Shown here: positions 1 to 7,434 of the stretch, in pieces
Numbering within the stretch: position 1 is the stretch's first letter
How the letters are laid out: each line of letters opens with the position of its first letter
Source: JBDKUD01 sp039679805
GTDB lineage: Bacteria; Bacillota; Syntrophomonadia; Syntrophomonadales; Syntrophomonadaceae
NCBI GenBank assembly: GCA_039679805.1
Contig: JBDKUD010000008.1
Location: 1 to 9,856, forward strand
Reading direction: 5' to 3'
Length of the DNA stretch: 9,856 nt
Translations under genes and position numbers: made by a program
Notes under the pieces: generated by a model
Told to the model about the DNA's origin: nothing
Databases searched by the model: none
The model's input: the letters and a program-made list of their open reading frames with translations, nothing else

Positions 1-36
1 CTGCCGAAGGCACTTAACCATACCATCCGTGTTAGC
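1..36 (+). repeat. Right end of a repeat element, truncated by the window edge
   Basis: These 36 bases are identical to 2401-2436, the right end of the 297-bp inverted-ended element downstream. Only this end is visible. It finishes in GTTAGC, and with the next bases reads GTTAGCGTT, the exact reverse complement of AACGCTAAC, which forms the left end of the second element at 2138-2146. It lies 15 bases beyond the stop codon of the FISUMP lipoprotein gene. Identity is seen directly; that a full element lies upstream is inferred. Confidence 0.8.
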
Positions 37-51
37 GTTTCGTTGTAATTA

Positions 52-1947
52 TTATTTTATGCATCTTACAGAAAAGGCTGAAACATTCTTGTTAGTAATA
101 ACTGTGTTTATACTACTAACAGAGTAGTAAAGTTCCCTATACCAGGCAGTGCTTGTTTGATCTTCTGTAGAACTCCACCATGTGCACACGTAACCAATAT
201 TTGTGAATGTATTACTACTAAAACGATAACCGGCCGGAAGAGCTGTAAAACCACTACTGTTGTTACTCGGGTCATTACCAATAGAGCCTTCTTCCGAAAC
301 TGTGGTCCAACCTGTTATAGCCGCCATGGATTTTGCTATGCCATTTCCACTGCCTCCGATCCCATAGCCGTTGTTTATAAGGTAATCCGCTAATGTCGTC
401 CATTCTGCATCAGAAGGTACATGCCAACCAGTTGGGCAAATATGTCGACCATCAATTACTGCATACCATGAATATAATCTTCCGTAAATGGGTACATTTG
501 ATTCAATACCATTAGGAGCCCATTGGTAGTTTGGTGTGCTTTCATTTGAAATATCTTTTGTTGCAGGATCTGTTGTTCCAATTAAATCACCATTACTGAA
601 TTTAGTAGTCCTGATATTTTCTGTTAGCCATGTCTGAGTGCCTATATTAACAGAATAATATCCATTCCCATCAGCATCAATTGCTGCAAATGTTTTAAAT
701 GTCAAATCTTCGCCATTTGTTGTTCCTAATTCGTTTGTTGCACTAATTCTGAAATGATAAGTTGTTTCTGGAGTTAATTCTGACAAATCAGCACTTATAT
801 TAACGAGGGTGCTTCCGGTTAAAGGACTTTGTAATGCAGTTAATGTGTTTCCATATTCTGTTGTTGTTCCCCATTCAAAGGAAACTGTCGATGATAAATA
901 GTTTGGATTTACTGAACCGTTTAGTGTTACTGTGTTTACTTTCAAATTAGTAGTAGTTTGTGTTACAGCTGTAGGAATCTTACCAAGTGTCGTGAATGTC
1001 AAATCATTACCATTTGTTGTTCCTAACTCATTTGTTGCCACAATTCTGAAATGGTAAGTTGTCCCTGGTGCCAATCCAGTTAAGCCAGCACTAACACTTA
1101 CTGAAGTGCTTCCGTTAACCGGACTTTGTGTAGGAGTAATTGTATTTCCATAACTTGTTGATGTCCCCCATTCAAAAGTAACTATTGTTGATAAATAGTT
1201 TGGGTTCACAGAACCGTTTAGAGTAGCTGTTCTTACTAGTAGATTTGTAACAGCCTCTGTAATAGCGATAGGAGCCTGTCCAAGTGTTGTGAATGGCAAA
1301 TCACTACTATATGTTATTCCAAGAGAATTTTCTGCTTTAATCCTGAAATGATATGTTGTTCCAGGAGTTAATCCCGACAGGTCTGCTTTGACAGTGACAT
1401 TTCCATCTGTATCACCAGATACAGGACTTTCCTGGGCTGTAGCAGTACTGCCATAGCTTGTTGAAACTCCATATTCAAATGTAACTGTTGTTGACAAGAA
1501 ATTTGGATTTATTGAACCGTTTAAGGTTGCTGAGTTAATCGTAATATTTGAAGTATTTAGAACATTTGAAGCAGGTTTATCTCCATGAGTTTTAAATGGT
1601 ACTGATTTGCCATAACCAGTACCAGCACTGTTGGTTGCATATGCTCTAACGTAATAAGAGGTATTTGGAGAAAGTTGGGTGATATTACTGGTAAAAGATA
1701 ATAAATCACCATTTTCCATTGTTTTATTATTTTCAATTGTCGGATCATCTGAAGTATTCCAGCAAACACCTCTTGAGATAACTGGTGAACCTCCATCGGC
1801 TGTTATACTGCCTCCCGAAACTGCAGTTGTTGTAGAAATCTCAGTCACAGTAGTTGTTGATAAGGAAGGTGGTATTGGTTTCTTTTCGCAAGAAGGGACT
1901 AAAATGATCGTAAGGATTATTCCTAAAACATTAAATAGTTTGTTCAT
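52..1947 (-). CDS. Surface lipoprotein with four Fn3-like repeats and a C-terminal FISUMP domain
   Basis: This 631-residue protein is predicted to be an outer-membrane or surface lipoprotein. The start ATG at 1947 is directly followed by a short signal peptide whose lipobox LVPSC puts the lipidated cysteine at residue 20. Residues about 31-121 form a first Fn3-like unit carrying the SRGVCWNT motif common in Bacteroidota. Three closely related Fn3-like units follow (about 125-222, 223-321, 322-420), each with a TLNGS-(I/V)-NPN motif, a FE(Y/W)G motif and a TTYHFRI strand. Residues 421-631 match the FISUMP domain (Fibrobacter succinogenes major paralogous domain): IGTQTWLTENI, CPTGWHVPSDAEW, WWSSTE and the closing FSVRCIK. 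FISUMP proteins are exported paralogues of unclear biochemical role; binding or structural function at the surface is an inference. The gene stands alone and is bracketed by repeat elements. Confidence 0.9.
   Translation of the reverse strand: MNKLFNVLGIILTIILVPSCEKKPIPPSLSTTTVTEISTTTAVSGGSITADGGSPVISRGVCWNTSDDPTIENNKTMENGDLLSFTSNITQLSPNTSYYVRAYATNSAGTGYGKSVPFKTHGDKPASNVLNTSNITINSATLNGSINPNFLSTTVTFEYGVSTSYGSTATAQESPVSGDTDGNVTVKADLSGLTPGTTYHFRIKAENSLGITYSSDLPFTTLGQAPIAITEAVTNLLVRTATLNGSVNPNYLSTIVTFEWGTSTSYGNTITPTQSPVNGSTSVSVSAGLTGLAPGTTYHFRIVATNELGTTNGNDLTFTTLGKIPTAVTQTTTNLKVNTVTLNGSVNPNYLSSTVSFEWGTTTEYGNTLTALQSPLTGSTLVNISADLSELTPETTYHFRISATNELGTTNGEDLTFKTFAAIDADGNGYYSVNIGTQTWLTENIRTTKFSNGDLIGTTDPATKDISNESTPNYQWAPNGIESNVPIYGRLYSWYAVIDGRHICPTGWHVPSDAEWTTLADYLINNGYGIGGSGNGIAKSMAAITGWTTVSEEGSIGNDPSNNSSGFTALPAGYRFSSNTFTNIGYVCTWWSSTEDQTSTAWYRELYYSVSSINTVITNKNVSAFSVRCIK
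688..1575 (-). repeat. Three in-frame tandem Fn3-coding repeats of about 297 bp
   Basis: The units lie at about 1282-1575, 985-1281 and 688-984. The second and third are visibly similar at DNA level: each contains CCATTTGTTGTTCCTAA and a nearby TTCTGAAATG-(G/A)-TAAGTTGT stretch at matching positions. The first is more diverged. The period keeps the reading frame, so unit gain or loss by recombination would change protein length without breaking it. Confidence 0.8.
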
Positions 1948-2140
1948 GAGTATAAGTCAAAGGTTAGTAAAGATATAATATTTAATCTACAAGTATTTAT
2001 TCTGTACTAAAGAGTTAGTGATTCGTTGGATACTGGTTAATCTGTAACTGAAAGATTAATAAAGATCATATCTTTTTACAAGAAATGAGTTTCAAGTTTA
2101 TTAAGTAATTGTCTATGTGGCAGGCTTTTCGCCAATGAAC

Positions 2141-2436
2141 GCTAACGGCCCGGTGGTATGGTTAGGTGCCGTCTGTTAAGGAGTGGCGAGGTTTTTGCCA
2201 GTCCCGGTAGATGGCGCAGAAGTTTAATGTCACGGTGTACTTTATAAGTTATTCTGCAAAAACCTTGACACGTGAGCGTCGGCCGGCAGGCCTATTGGCG
2301 TTGTCTCGGTACACATAATTTGTCTTGGTAGCAGAAATTTGATAAATGGAGCTGAAGTTGCGAGCATACTGTTTTGGGGCCGATTGCGAAACTGTCTGGC
2401 CTGCCGAAGGCACTTAACCATACCATCCGTGTTAGC
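2141..2436. repeat. About 297-bp element with imperfect terminal inverted repeats
   Basis: The left end carries GCTAAC (2141-2146), seven bases, then TGGTATGGTTAGGTGCC (2154-2170). The right end read on the other strand has GCTAAC, five bases, then TGGTATGGTTAAGTGCC (reverse complement of 2410-2426), so the arms agree in 16 of 17 core bases plus the six-base tip. The right 36 bases recur exactly at 1-36. The interior encodes no protein. No clear target-site duplication flanks it. It could be a small non-autonomous transposable element, or an integron-like recombination site. The outer boxes do not fit the attC consensus RYYYAAC/GTTRRRY well, although GTTGGGC at 2438-2444 does. Confidence 0.65.
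2190..2264. repeat. 75-bp inverted-repeat element (copy A), nested in the larger element
   Basis: It is bounded by a perfect 9-bp inverted repeat, GGTTTTTGC at 2190-2198 and GCAAAAACC at 2256-2264. The left end continues CAGTCCCGGTAGATGG, closely matching copy B at 7246-7270. A short third copy (C) lies at 4228-4247. It has no coding potential, and its function is unknown. Confidence 0.6.
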
Positions 2437-2640
2437 TGTTGGGCTATTTTAAAATTGTCTCGATCGCAAAATTTGTCAAGGCAAAACATTGTTTAAAAAT
2501 CCAGATAAACACTAATAATTTGTCTTGTTGTAAGAGTTTGTCTAGATGAGGGAAAATTATTTGTTTTTATTGACAATTTATCATAATATCCAAATAAATC
2601 CAATAACTATGAGTCGAAAATTTTGTGTTTGTCTAGGTGA
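2301..2640 (+). repeat. Dispersed array of TTGTCTNG motifs
   Basis: Six exact TTGTCT hexamers on the same strand start at 2301, 2320, 2455, 2520, 2538 and 2629. All extend to TTGTCT-N-G-N-T (for example TTGTCTCGGT, TTGTCTTGGT, TTGTCTAGGT), and four of the six are preceded by a further T. A related TTTGTCAAGG lies at 2472-2481, and a looser TTGTCTATGT at 2109-2118. Spacing is irregular, so this is not a CRISPR array. Candidate explanations are clustered protein-binding sites or the remains of a degenerate repeat. Confidence 0.5.
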
Positions 2641-2695
2641 AACAACATTTTATTTTTTAGTCGCCTGTCTCACCGAGTAGCAGGGACGGGCTGGA

Positions 2696-2760
2696 AGGCT
2701 CATTACGCAAAAGGTGTAACTAATTTATTAAACGATTCGTTTTGTTTGCGTAATGTGCCT
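2696..2760. repeat. Long imperfect palindrome (16-bp arms)
   Basis: AGGCTCATTACGCAAA (2696-2711) pairs with TTTGCGTAATGTGCCT (2745-2760) at 15 of 16 positions around a 33-base AT-rich loop. It begins about 82 bases beyond the stop of the CapA-like gene, so it may help end that minus-strand transcript. The long loop and absence of a T-run argue against a standard intrinsic terminator. It could also be an end or binding site of a lost mobile element. Confidence 0.6.
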
Positions 2761-2842
2761 GACAGCGAAGGGATGGTAACAGTAAAGACATTTTCACAAT
2801 CTGATAAATAACTTCATAGTGCAATTTCTTTCCTTTAAGATT

Positions 2843-4315
2843 TTATTTACTAAATAGCTTCTCACAGCTTTTACATGTAACTGAATCTGATAAACCTGTA
2901 AATCCAAATCCATTCCATTTATATGCTGCAACTCGTGTACTGGTATTTGTCGAATCGGGATTAATAAATGAATCACCACGATGCAAAGCGCACAGAATTG
3001 AATTATCATAAGGAGAAATAGTGGCATCTAATAATGGCCATGCTAATGCAGATCCACGCCACTTTGCAATTAACCCCTTATCATCTACCTGGTAAACATA
3101 AGGTCGTATGTTGGTTTCTCCATCCATATTTGAATAATGTCTTTCAAGAATTATTAAAAATTCATTTTTATCGTCGAGTTTACTTGAAGTAATAGAAATG
3201 ATTGACATAGGATGAGTCTCCCATACTATTTTACCATTTCGGTAGGCTCTTAAAACAGTCCTGTTTTGATGATTTTCTGAAACGGAAACAGGCTTAAGAA
3301 TGTAGTCATTAATCTTAAAAGGACTGTCTCGAAATTGGAAAGGTTTAAACTTAAAATTTTTGGTTTCAATTATTTTAGGATAGTAAGAATCTACCTTAGT
3401 ATGGGTAATTATTCCACTACAATTAAACTTATTCTTATGTATAAAGAGATCAACTATTAGTCCTTCTTTTGTACTTGGATATTTTTGATCGAATAAATGA
3501 TTTCCAAGTGAGAAAAAGACAGGTTTCCCTTTGATTAATTCTGGCTGTTGAATGACATGAGGATGGCTACCTATTATTAGATCAGCACCATTTGATACTA
3601 ACCATTCTGCGTTTTCTCTTTGCTTATTATTTGGCCAATCAAGGAGTTCACTTCCCCAATGAACTGATACTACAACAATATTGGCCAAGCTTTTTGCCAG
3701 CCTTAGTTTCTGCTTTAATTCGATAGATGGAATTTCACTTTTGTTAAAGTCTCTGCCAGGTACTAAATTGATTACAATTAATGCAATGACTACATTTTTA
3801 ACGGTAAAAAACTGAGGGGAGTTATCAAAAAATATCGGAGCAATGTCATTATGGAGAAGCGCTTGAATCGTATTTTCTTTTCCACTTGCCCCCAGATCAA
3901 AACTATGGTTGTTTTCAAGAGTAATAATTTTAAAACCAGCTTTGCTAAGGAGAGATATATAAGAAGAATCGATATTAAAGACAGGTGAATCAGAATCAGA
4001 TATGAATTGATCTTCAATTTTTCCAACAGCTCCCTCTAAATTACCAATAACAAGTTCGGCAGATTGAAAAGTAGGTTTCAATTCAGACCATGGTGAAGAA
4101 TTTTTAATTTGGAGTTCTTGGCTAACATTACGGGAAAGCAATATATCACCTACGAATAAAACGTGTACATCTGAGTTTGTTTTATTACAACTTTGATTTA
4201 GTATTGAAATAATTAGTATGAATAACAGGTTTTTGCCACGCCGGTAGCTGTTTGATTTGTAGCAAATTGTTTTATCCATGGTAGCATTTCTTGTGAATTT
4301 GCTTTCTTTTGCCAT
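2843..4315 (-). CDS. CapA-family (PGA_cap) phosphoesterase lipoprotein with C-terminal extension
   Basis: Residues about 50-330 carry the metallophosphoesterase-like motifs of the CapA (poly-gamma-glutamate synthesis) family in order: VGDILLSR (56-57 GD), GNLEG (N92, E94), LENNHSFDLG (N135, N136, H137), VHWGSE (H219), IGSHPHVIQ (H251, H253) and FSLGNHLFD (271-272 GN). CapA relatives handle anionic polymers at the cell surface, but the family name does not prove poly-gamma-glutamate as substrate. A hydrophobic stretch (about 29-39) ends in LNQSC, an imperfect lipobox with Cys43, so it is probably a lipoprotein. Residues about 345-490 are an extra domain with beta-rich, repeat-like segments (KWRGSALAWPLLD, YKWNGFGF) that I do not recognise. 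The N-terminus overlaps DUF3160 by 103 bases; starting at Met13 (4279) would cut this to 67. Probably translated from the same mRNA as DUF3160. Confidence 0.85.
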   Translation of the reverse strand: MAKESKFTRNATMDKTICYKSNSYRRGKNLLFILIISILNQSCNKTNSDVHVLFVGDILLSRNVSQELQIKNSSPWSELKPTFQSAELVIGNLEGAVGKIEDQFISDSDSPVFNIDSSYISLLSKAGFKIITLENNHSFDLGASGKENTIQALLHNDIAPIFFDNSPQFFTVKNVVIALIVINLVPGRDFNKSEIPSIELKQKLRLAKSLANIVVVSVHWGSELLDWPNNKQRENAEWLVSNGADLIIGSHPHVIQQPELIKGKPVFFSLGNHLFDQKYPSTKEGLIVDLFIHKNKFNCSGIITHTKVDSYYPKIIETKNFKFKPFQFRDSPFKINDYILKPVSVSENHQNRTVLRAYRNGKIVWETHPMSIISITSSKLDDKNEFLIILERHYSNMDGETNIRPYVYQVDDKGLIAKWRGSALAWPLLDATISPYDNSILCALHRGDSFINPDSTNTSTRVAAYKWNGFGFTGLSDSVTCKSCEKLFSK

Positions 4316-7140
4316 TCCTTATCGTTTAGGAGTTGAGTTGAAGAGAATTCGTAATATGAGTATATTGAACCTTTAACAATTTGATGTCTTCCAAAAAATG
4401 GTACAACATAGTCCCATTCCATTGTATTTCCTACTGCAGCCATAAGATATGGGAATATACCACCTCCAGCAACATCAGTAATTTTTGCTATTGGATCGGG
4501 GTTTGAAAGTGCATAATCTTTGTTTGAAAGGCTATTAAATACTAAAAACAAGTGTTCCCCAATACCAGCGACATAAAGAATATTTTCATTTTCTTCCTTA
4601 GTAAGAGCTTCTCCTTTTATTTCTTTTTCAGCCATTAATTGAAAGGCACGAGCTTCTTTGGCAGCATCTCTTAGTCTTTCAGTTATGCCAACATATAAAG
4701 AACGTTTCTCAGAATCAGCAGATTCTTCCATATCTGTCTTTCCAGCCATACTTTTTGGTACATACTTGATTGCTGTTTCAAATAAATCTGCTATTGCAGA
4801 GAATGTATTAGGGTCAGGCTCTACATAACCTCTGGGAGCTCTCATTAAGATTTCTTCAAATCCTCCTTCTCCGCATTCAGCCGCTGTTCTTTCATTAACT
4901 AATATAGTTGCATGCCTTAGAGTAGCCCAAGTTGCCAATCCTGTTTGCAGTCTCTTTGTTTGCCATATTTCTTTATCCGTTGATCCATTTGTGGAATTGA
5001 GTGTGTCTATCCATTGAACTGAAATTGCATTTATCCATTTGTTATATATGTTATCTTTTGTATAGGATTCATTAGAATTCTTTTTAAAATTATCCTTCAG
5101 ATTTTCTATTACTTTTCTTAATGGAGGATATTTTTTATAGTCTGAATCAAGTAATTTTTCGGCAAACCCATTACCTAAAGCAGCGGCCAAATCTAATCCA
5201 GATGGAAGAAGTCTTTCTCCATCGGCACCAGTTACCTGTAGTGCTGATGGAACATTATCATGATATACTGTTGAATATAATACTTCATTATCAAAACCCC
5301 AAGATAATGGGAAAATTGTGAATTGTTTTTGAGGATATCGGCAATAATTTGGGATATGGTTTTTTCGATTATCCCAAACTAAAGGAGATCTGGAGGGAGA
5401 AATGAATCCCGAATAACTTTCTATCCACTTTTCAGCATAACTTTTTATCTCACTAGGAAGCAAATTTAGCTCTTGAATAGCCTTTTGTTTTGTTTTGAAG
5501 ATAGAAGTGAAATAGCGAAACGCTTTGAAATATTTCGCCATTTCTGCATTAGATGTATAATGTCCTCTTGGCTTTAAATCAGAAAATTCATATAGTGTAT
5601 CTGAGACCTCAGAATAGGAATCTTTTTCATTTTGAATTCTAATTACTTCAGAATTACGGAGATTATCAGTATAGAGATCTTTAAGTGTAGTAAAAACCGG
5701 AATCCAAACAGAATTTTTGTTTGATTTTTTAAAACATGAATCAGCTTCAGTAATAAATTTCCAAAAGTTTGGAATCGCATCTTCACGCTCTTTAACAATA
5801 AAAAGCCCCTGATATGCAGCCCCAAATAGTTCCCAAAAAATATCTGTTGTTACTAAATAAGGCCTGGTAGGAACATTCCTACTATAACTAGTACAATAAT
5901 AATTCTCAGTTTCATATAATTTATAGATTTGATCATCGCTGTTAGGGCGGAATAATCCATACTGGTTTTTAAAAAGATCTATTTCGTTTTTTGTATATGC
6001 GAACATCCATGCATTTAAAACATCTGCTAATGGTATTACTATTGGCACATAATTTAGAGAATACTGTTCATTTGCTTTTGTTAACCCTATGATTCCTTTC
6101 CCATCAGGTACTGATGATGGTGTAGAAATAAAACTATATTCAGGTATTTGGATTTCCTCTGTTTTAGTAGAAAGGAGATAAATCCCTATACCAGATTTTC
6201 CTTTTTGCCAATGAATAAGACCTAATCCATTAGGAGTTGGTGTAATAGTTCCATTCTTAATCCCAATATTCATGGGATTAGAATTGCCCCAATATTTAGA
6301 ATCATATTCTGCTACGAAAAAATTATCACTCTTATCTTGCCAAATCATTTGATGTCCAGCTGGATGGAAAGCAACAGGCAATGCCCAATCAGCTTTAATA
6401 TTACTTGGTTCAACATCTTCGTCAACAAATTTACTGAATGTTTTCGATGGACCTATAACCTGATAAAAGCGTTTCCCAGTTTCAGTAACAGATACTATTC
6501 TGTATGATTTATCACCATTATCCATTCCAAAAAATATACGATATGAATAGTAGTCTTTTCTGTTTTTGTAATCTGACTTAATAATGAAAGGCCGAGGGCA
6601 AACAACTAATCGTCTTAATTGGTTTGTAGTAGAAAATATGCTAGATATAACCCAGGATTTATTATTTCTATCTAATCTATATATTTGGTATTTAGAATTC
6701 ACATATCCCATTACGAACAGAGATTTTGCATTAGGATGCCATGCTATAGCTAATGGTTTTAGTCCTTCAGGTAATAGGCAGCTATCAGCGATTTTATTTT
6801 CACCAATTTGCCAGAATTTAATAGAATTCTTACTGCTAAAATTTTCTGCAAGCGCAGCTACATTTATTCCAGCAGGTGAAACATCATAATCTATTATTTT
6901 TTCGCTTTTATCAAATGAAAAAGACTGATAGGTGATAGGTGATGGTGAAATGGTTAATTCTGGAATATCGAATACCCCTTTTAAGACCCCAATAGTGTCA
7001 GCACTTATATTTTCGAAAGAATTATCATTTTTCTGCTTGCTTTTTGTCAGAGTTGAAAAGGCAAAAAGTAATATGCTGACAAAAGAAATAATAAAGGCAA
7101 AAGCTTTATATTTTTTCCAAGTCATAATTAATAAGTTCAT
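4213..7140 (-). CDS. Envelope-anchored DUF3160 protein with N-terminal propeller-like domain
   Basis: This 975-residue protein begins with a hydrophobic segment (residues about 12-31) with no cysteine after it, so it is either membrane-anchored or secreted. Residues about 80-375 contain spaced beta-strand units resembling a TolB/WD-like propeller (AIAWHPNAKSLFVMGY, PVAFHPAGHQMIW, PTPNGLGLIHW). From about 378 the DUF3160 domain starts: a PYLVTTDIFWELF stretch, LLPSGLDLAAALG, then TGLATWATLRHATIL and RGYVEPDPN near residue 770. DUF3160 has no established function. ATG at 7140 was chosen; an ATG five codons later is possible. The last dozen or so residues look like an extension beyond the usual DUF3160 end and include a short DNA repeat. 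The gene overlaps the downstream CapA-like gene, implying co-transcription and perhaps translational coupling. Whether the protein is an enzyme or a binding protein cannot be told. Confidence 0.85.
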   Translation of the reverse strand: MNLLIMTWKKYKAFAFIISFVSILLFAFSTLTKSKQKNDNSFENISADTIGVLKGVFDIPELTISPSPITYQSFSFDKSEKIIDYDVSPAGINVAALAENFSSKNSIKFWQIGENKIADSCLLPEGLKPLAIAWHPNAKSLFVMGYVNSKYQIYRLDRNNKSWVISSIFSTTNQLRRLVVCPRPFIIKSDYKNRKDYYSYRIFFGMDNGDKSYRIVSVTETGKRFYQVIGPSKTFSKFVDEDVEPSNIKADWALPVAFHPAGHQMIWQDKSDNFFVAEYDSKYWGNSNPMNIGIKNGTITPTPNGLGLIHWQKGKSGIGIYLLSTKTEEIQIPEYSFISTPSSVPDGKGIIGLTKANEQYSLNYVPIVIPLADVLNAWMFAYTKNEIDLFKNQYGLFRPNSDDQIYKLYETENYYCTSYSRNVPTRPYLVTTDIFWELFGAAYQGLFIVKEREDAIPNFWKFITEADSCFKKSNKNSVWIPVFTTLKDLYTDNLRNSEVIRIQNEKDSYSEVSDTLYEFSDLKPRGHYTSNAEMAKYFKAFRYFTSIFKTKQKAIQELNLLPSEIKSYAEKWIESYSGFISPSRSPLVWDNRKNHIPNYCRYPQKQFTIFPLSWGFDNEVLYSTVYHDNVPSALQVTGADGERLLPSGLDLAAALGNGFAEKLLDSDYKKYPPLRKVIENLKDNFKKNSNESYTKDNIYNKWINAISVQWIDTLNSTNGSTDKEIWQTKRLQTGLATWATLRHATILVNERTAAECGEGGFEEILMRAPRGYVEPDPNTFSAIADLFETAIKYVPKSMAGKTDMEESADSEKRSLYVGITERLRDAAKEARAFQLMAEKEIKGEALTKEENENILYVAGIGEHLFLVFNSLSNKDYALSNPDPIAKITDVAGGGIFPYLMAAVGNTMEWDYVVPFFGRHQIVKGSIYSYYEFSSTQLLNDKEWQKKANSQEMLPWIKQFATNQTATGVAKTCYSY
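4228..4247 (+). repeat. Short repeat copy C inside the DUF3160/CapA overlap
   Basis: GGTTTTTGCCACGCCGGTAG matches the left ends of copies A (2190-2210) and B (7246-7266): the first 11 bases are identical in all three and GGTAG is shared, with one base deleted. It is translated in two frames, as ATGVAKT (residues 965-971 of the DUF3160 protein) and as YRRGKN near residues 24-29 of the CapA-like protein. Confidence 0.5.
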
Positions 7141-7181
7141 ATCGTTTATTATTGGAATAGATTATTAGAAAATATCAAATT

Positions 7182-7210
7182 GAAAAATACAAAAAAGATA
7201 TAATAGACAA
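7182..7210 (-). promoter_or_regulatory. Possible Bacteroidota-type promoter for the DUF3160/CapA operon
   Basis: On the minus strand, TTG (7210-7208) is followed after 18 bases by TATTTTTC (7189-7182), one mismatch from the Bacteroidota -7 consensus TAnnTTTG. This would start transcription about 35 bases before the ATG at 7140. The region is AT-rich, so a chance match is possible. Confidence 0.3.
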
Positions 7211-7245
7211 TTGCATTTTTATGCTTTTGTGAACAGATGAAAAAT

Positions 7246-7377
7246 GGTTTTTGCCAATCCTGGTAGGTGGAAGAAAAGTCTTGGATCATGATAAGTTGTC
7301 TTGACAGTACCAAATCCTGTTAGATGGATGTGAGGATTAGTGCCATTATGAAACAGTCAAGATGTTGAGCAAAAACC
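7246..7377. repeat. 132-bp nested inverted-repeat element (copy B)
   Basis: Three inverted pairs are nested in order: GGTTTTTGC (7246-7254) with GCAAAAACC (7369-7377), TCTTGAC (7299-7305) with GTCAAGA (7356-7362), and AATCCT (7313-7318) with AGGATT (7333-7338). The outer pair is identical to that of copy A. ATCCTGGTAGGTGG at 7257-7270 is echoed by ATCCTGTTAGATGG at 7314-7327. It could fold as a cruciform or structured transcript; no known RNA family was recognised. Confidence 0.6.
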
Positions 7378-7434
7378 ACTTTTAGCTTTGTTTGAGCGAG
7401 AAAAAGTCAAGGTAAATGATACAAGTTGCACTAA

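Larger units (their letters stand above)
1948..2842. other. 895-base gene-free region rich in repeats
   Basis: It separates the start of the FISUMP gene from the end of the CapA-like gene. It must hold the FISUMP promoter, but no convincing Bacteroidota promoter (TTG, about 19 bases, TAnnTTTG) could be fixed. Its contents are a 297-bp inverted-ended element, a nested 75-bp inverted-repeat element, a scattered TTGTCTNG motif array and a long hairpin, each listed separately. The one open frame of note (2292-2489, minus) runs through the element end and has no protein-like features. No tRNA or recognised RNA was seen. Confidence 0.6.

Noticed and set aside
1679..1978. 99-codon plus-strand open frame overlapping the FISUMP gene start
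   Set aside because: It is antisense to the signal peptide and first Fn3 unit, with no supporting features.
2141..2436. Firm call of an integron attC site
   Set aside because: The outer boxes are CGCTAAC and GTTAGCT, which break the RYYYAAC/GTTRRRY consensus, and no integron integrase lies in the window. It is kept only as a hypothesis.
2292..2489. 65-codon minus-strand open frame in the gene-free region
   Set aside because: It runs through the inverted end of the repeat element and several TTGTCT motifs, and has no domain, signal or start context.
2301..2640. CRISPR array
   Set aside because: The repeated unit is only about 10 bases, is degenerate and irregularly spaced, and there are no cas genes.
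2696..2760. Standard intrinsic terminator of the DUF3160/CapA operon
   Set aside because: The loop is 33 bases and no T-run follows on the minus strand. It may still influence transcript ends.
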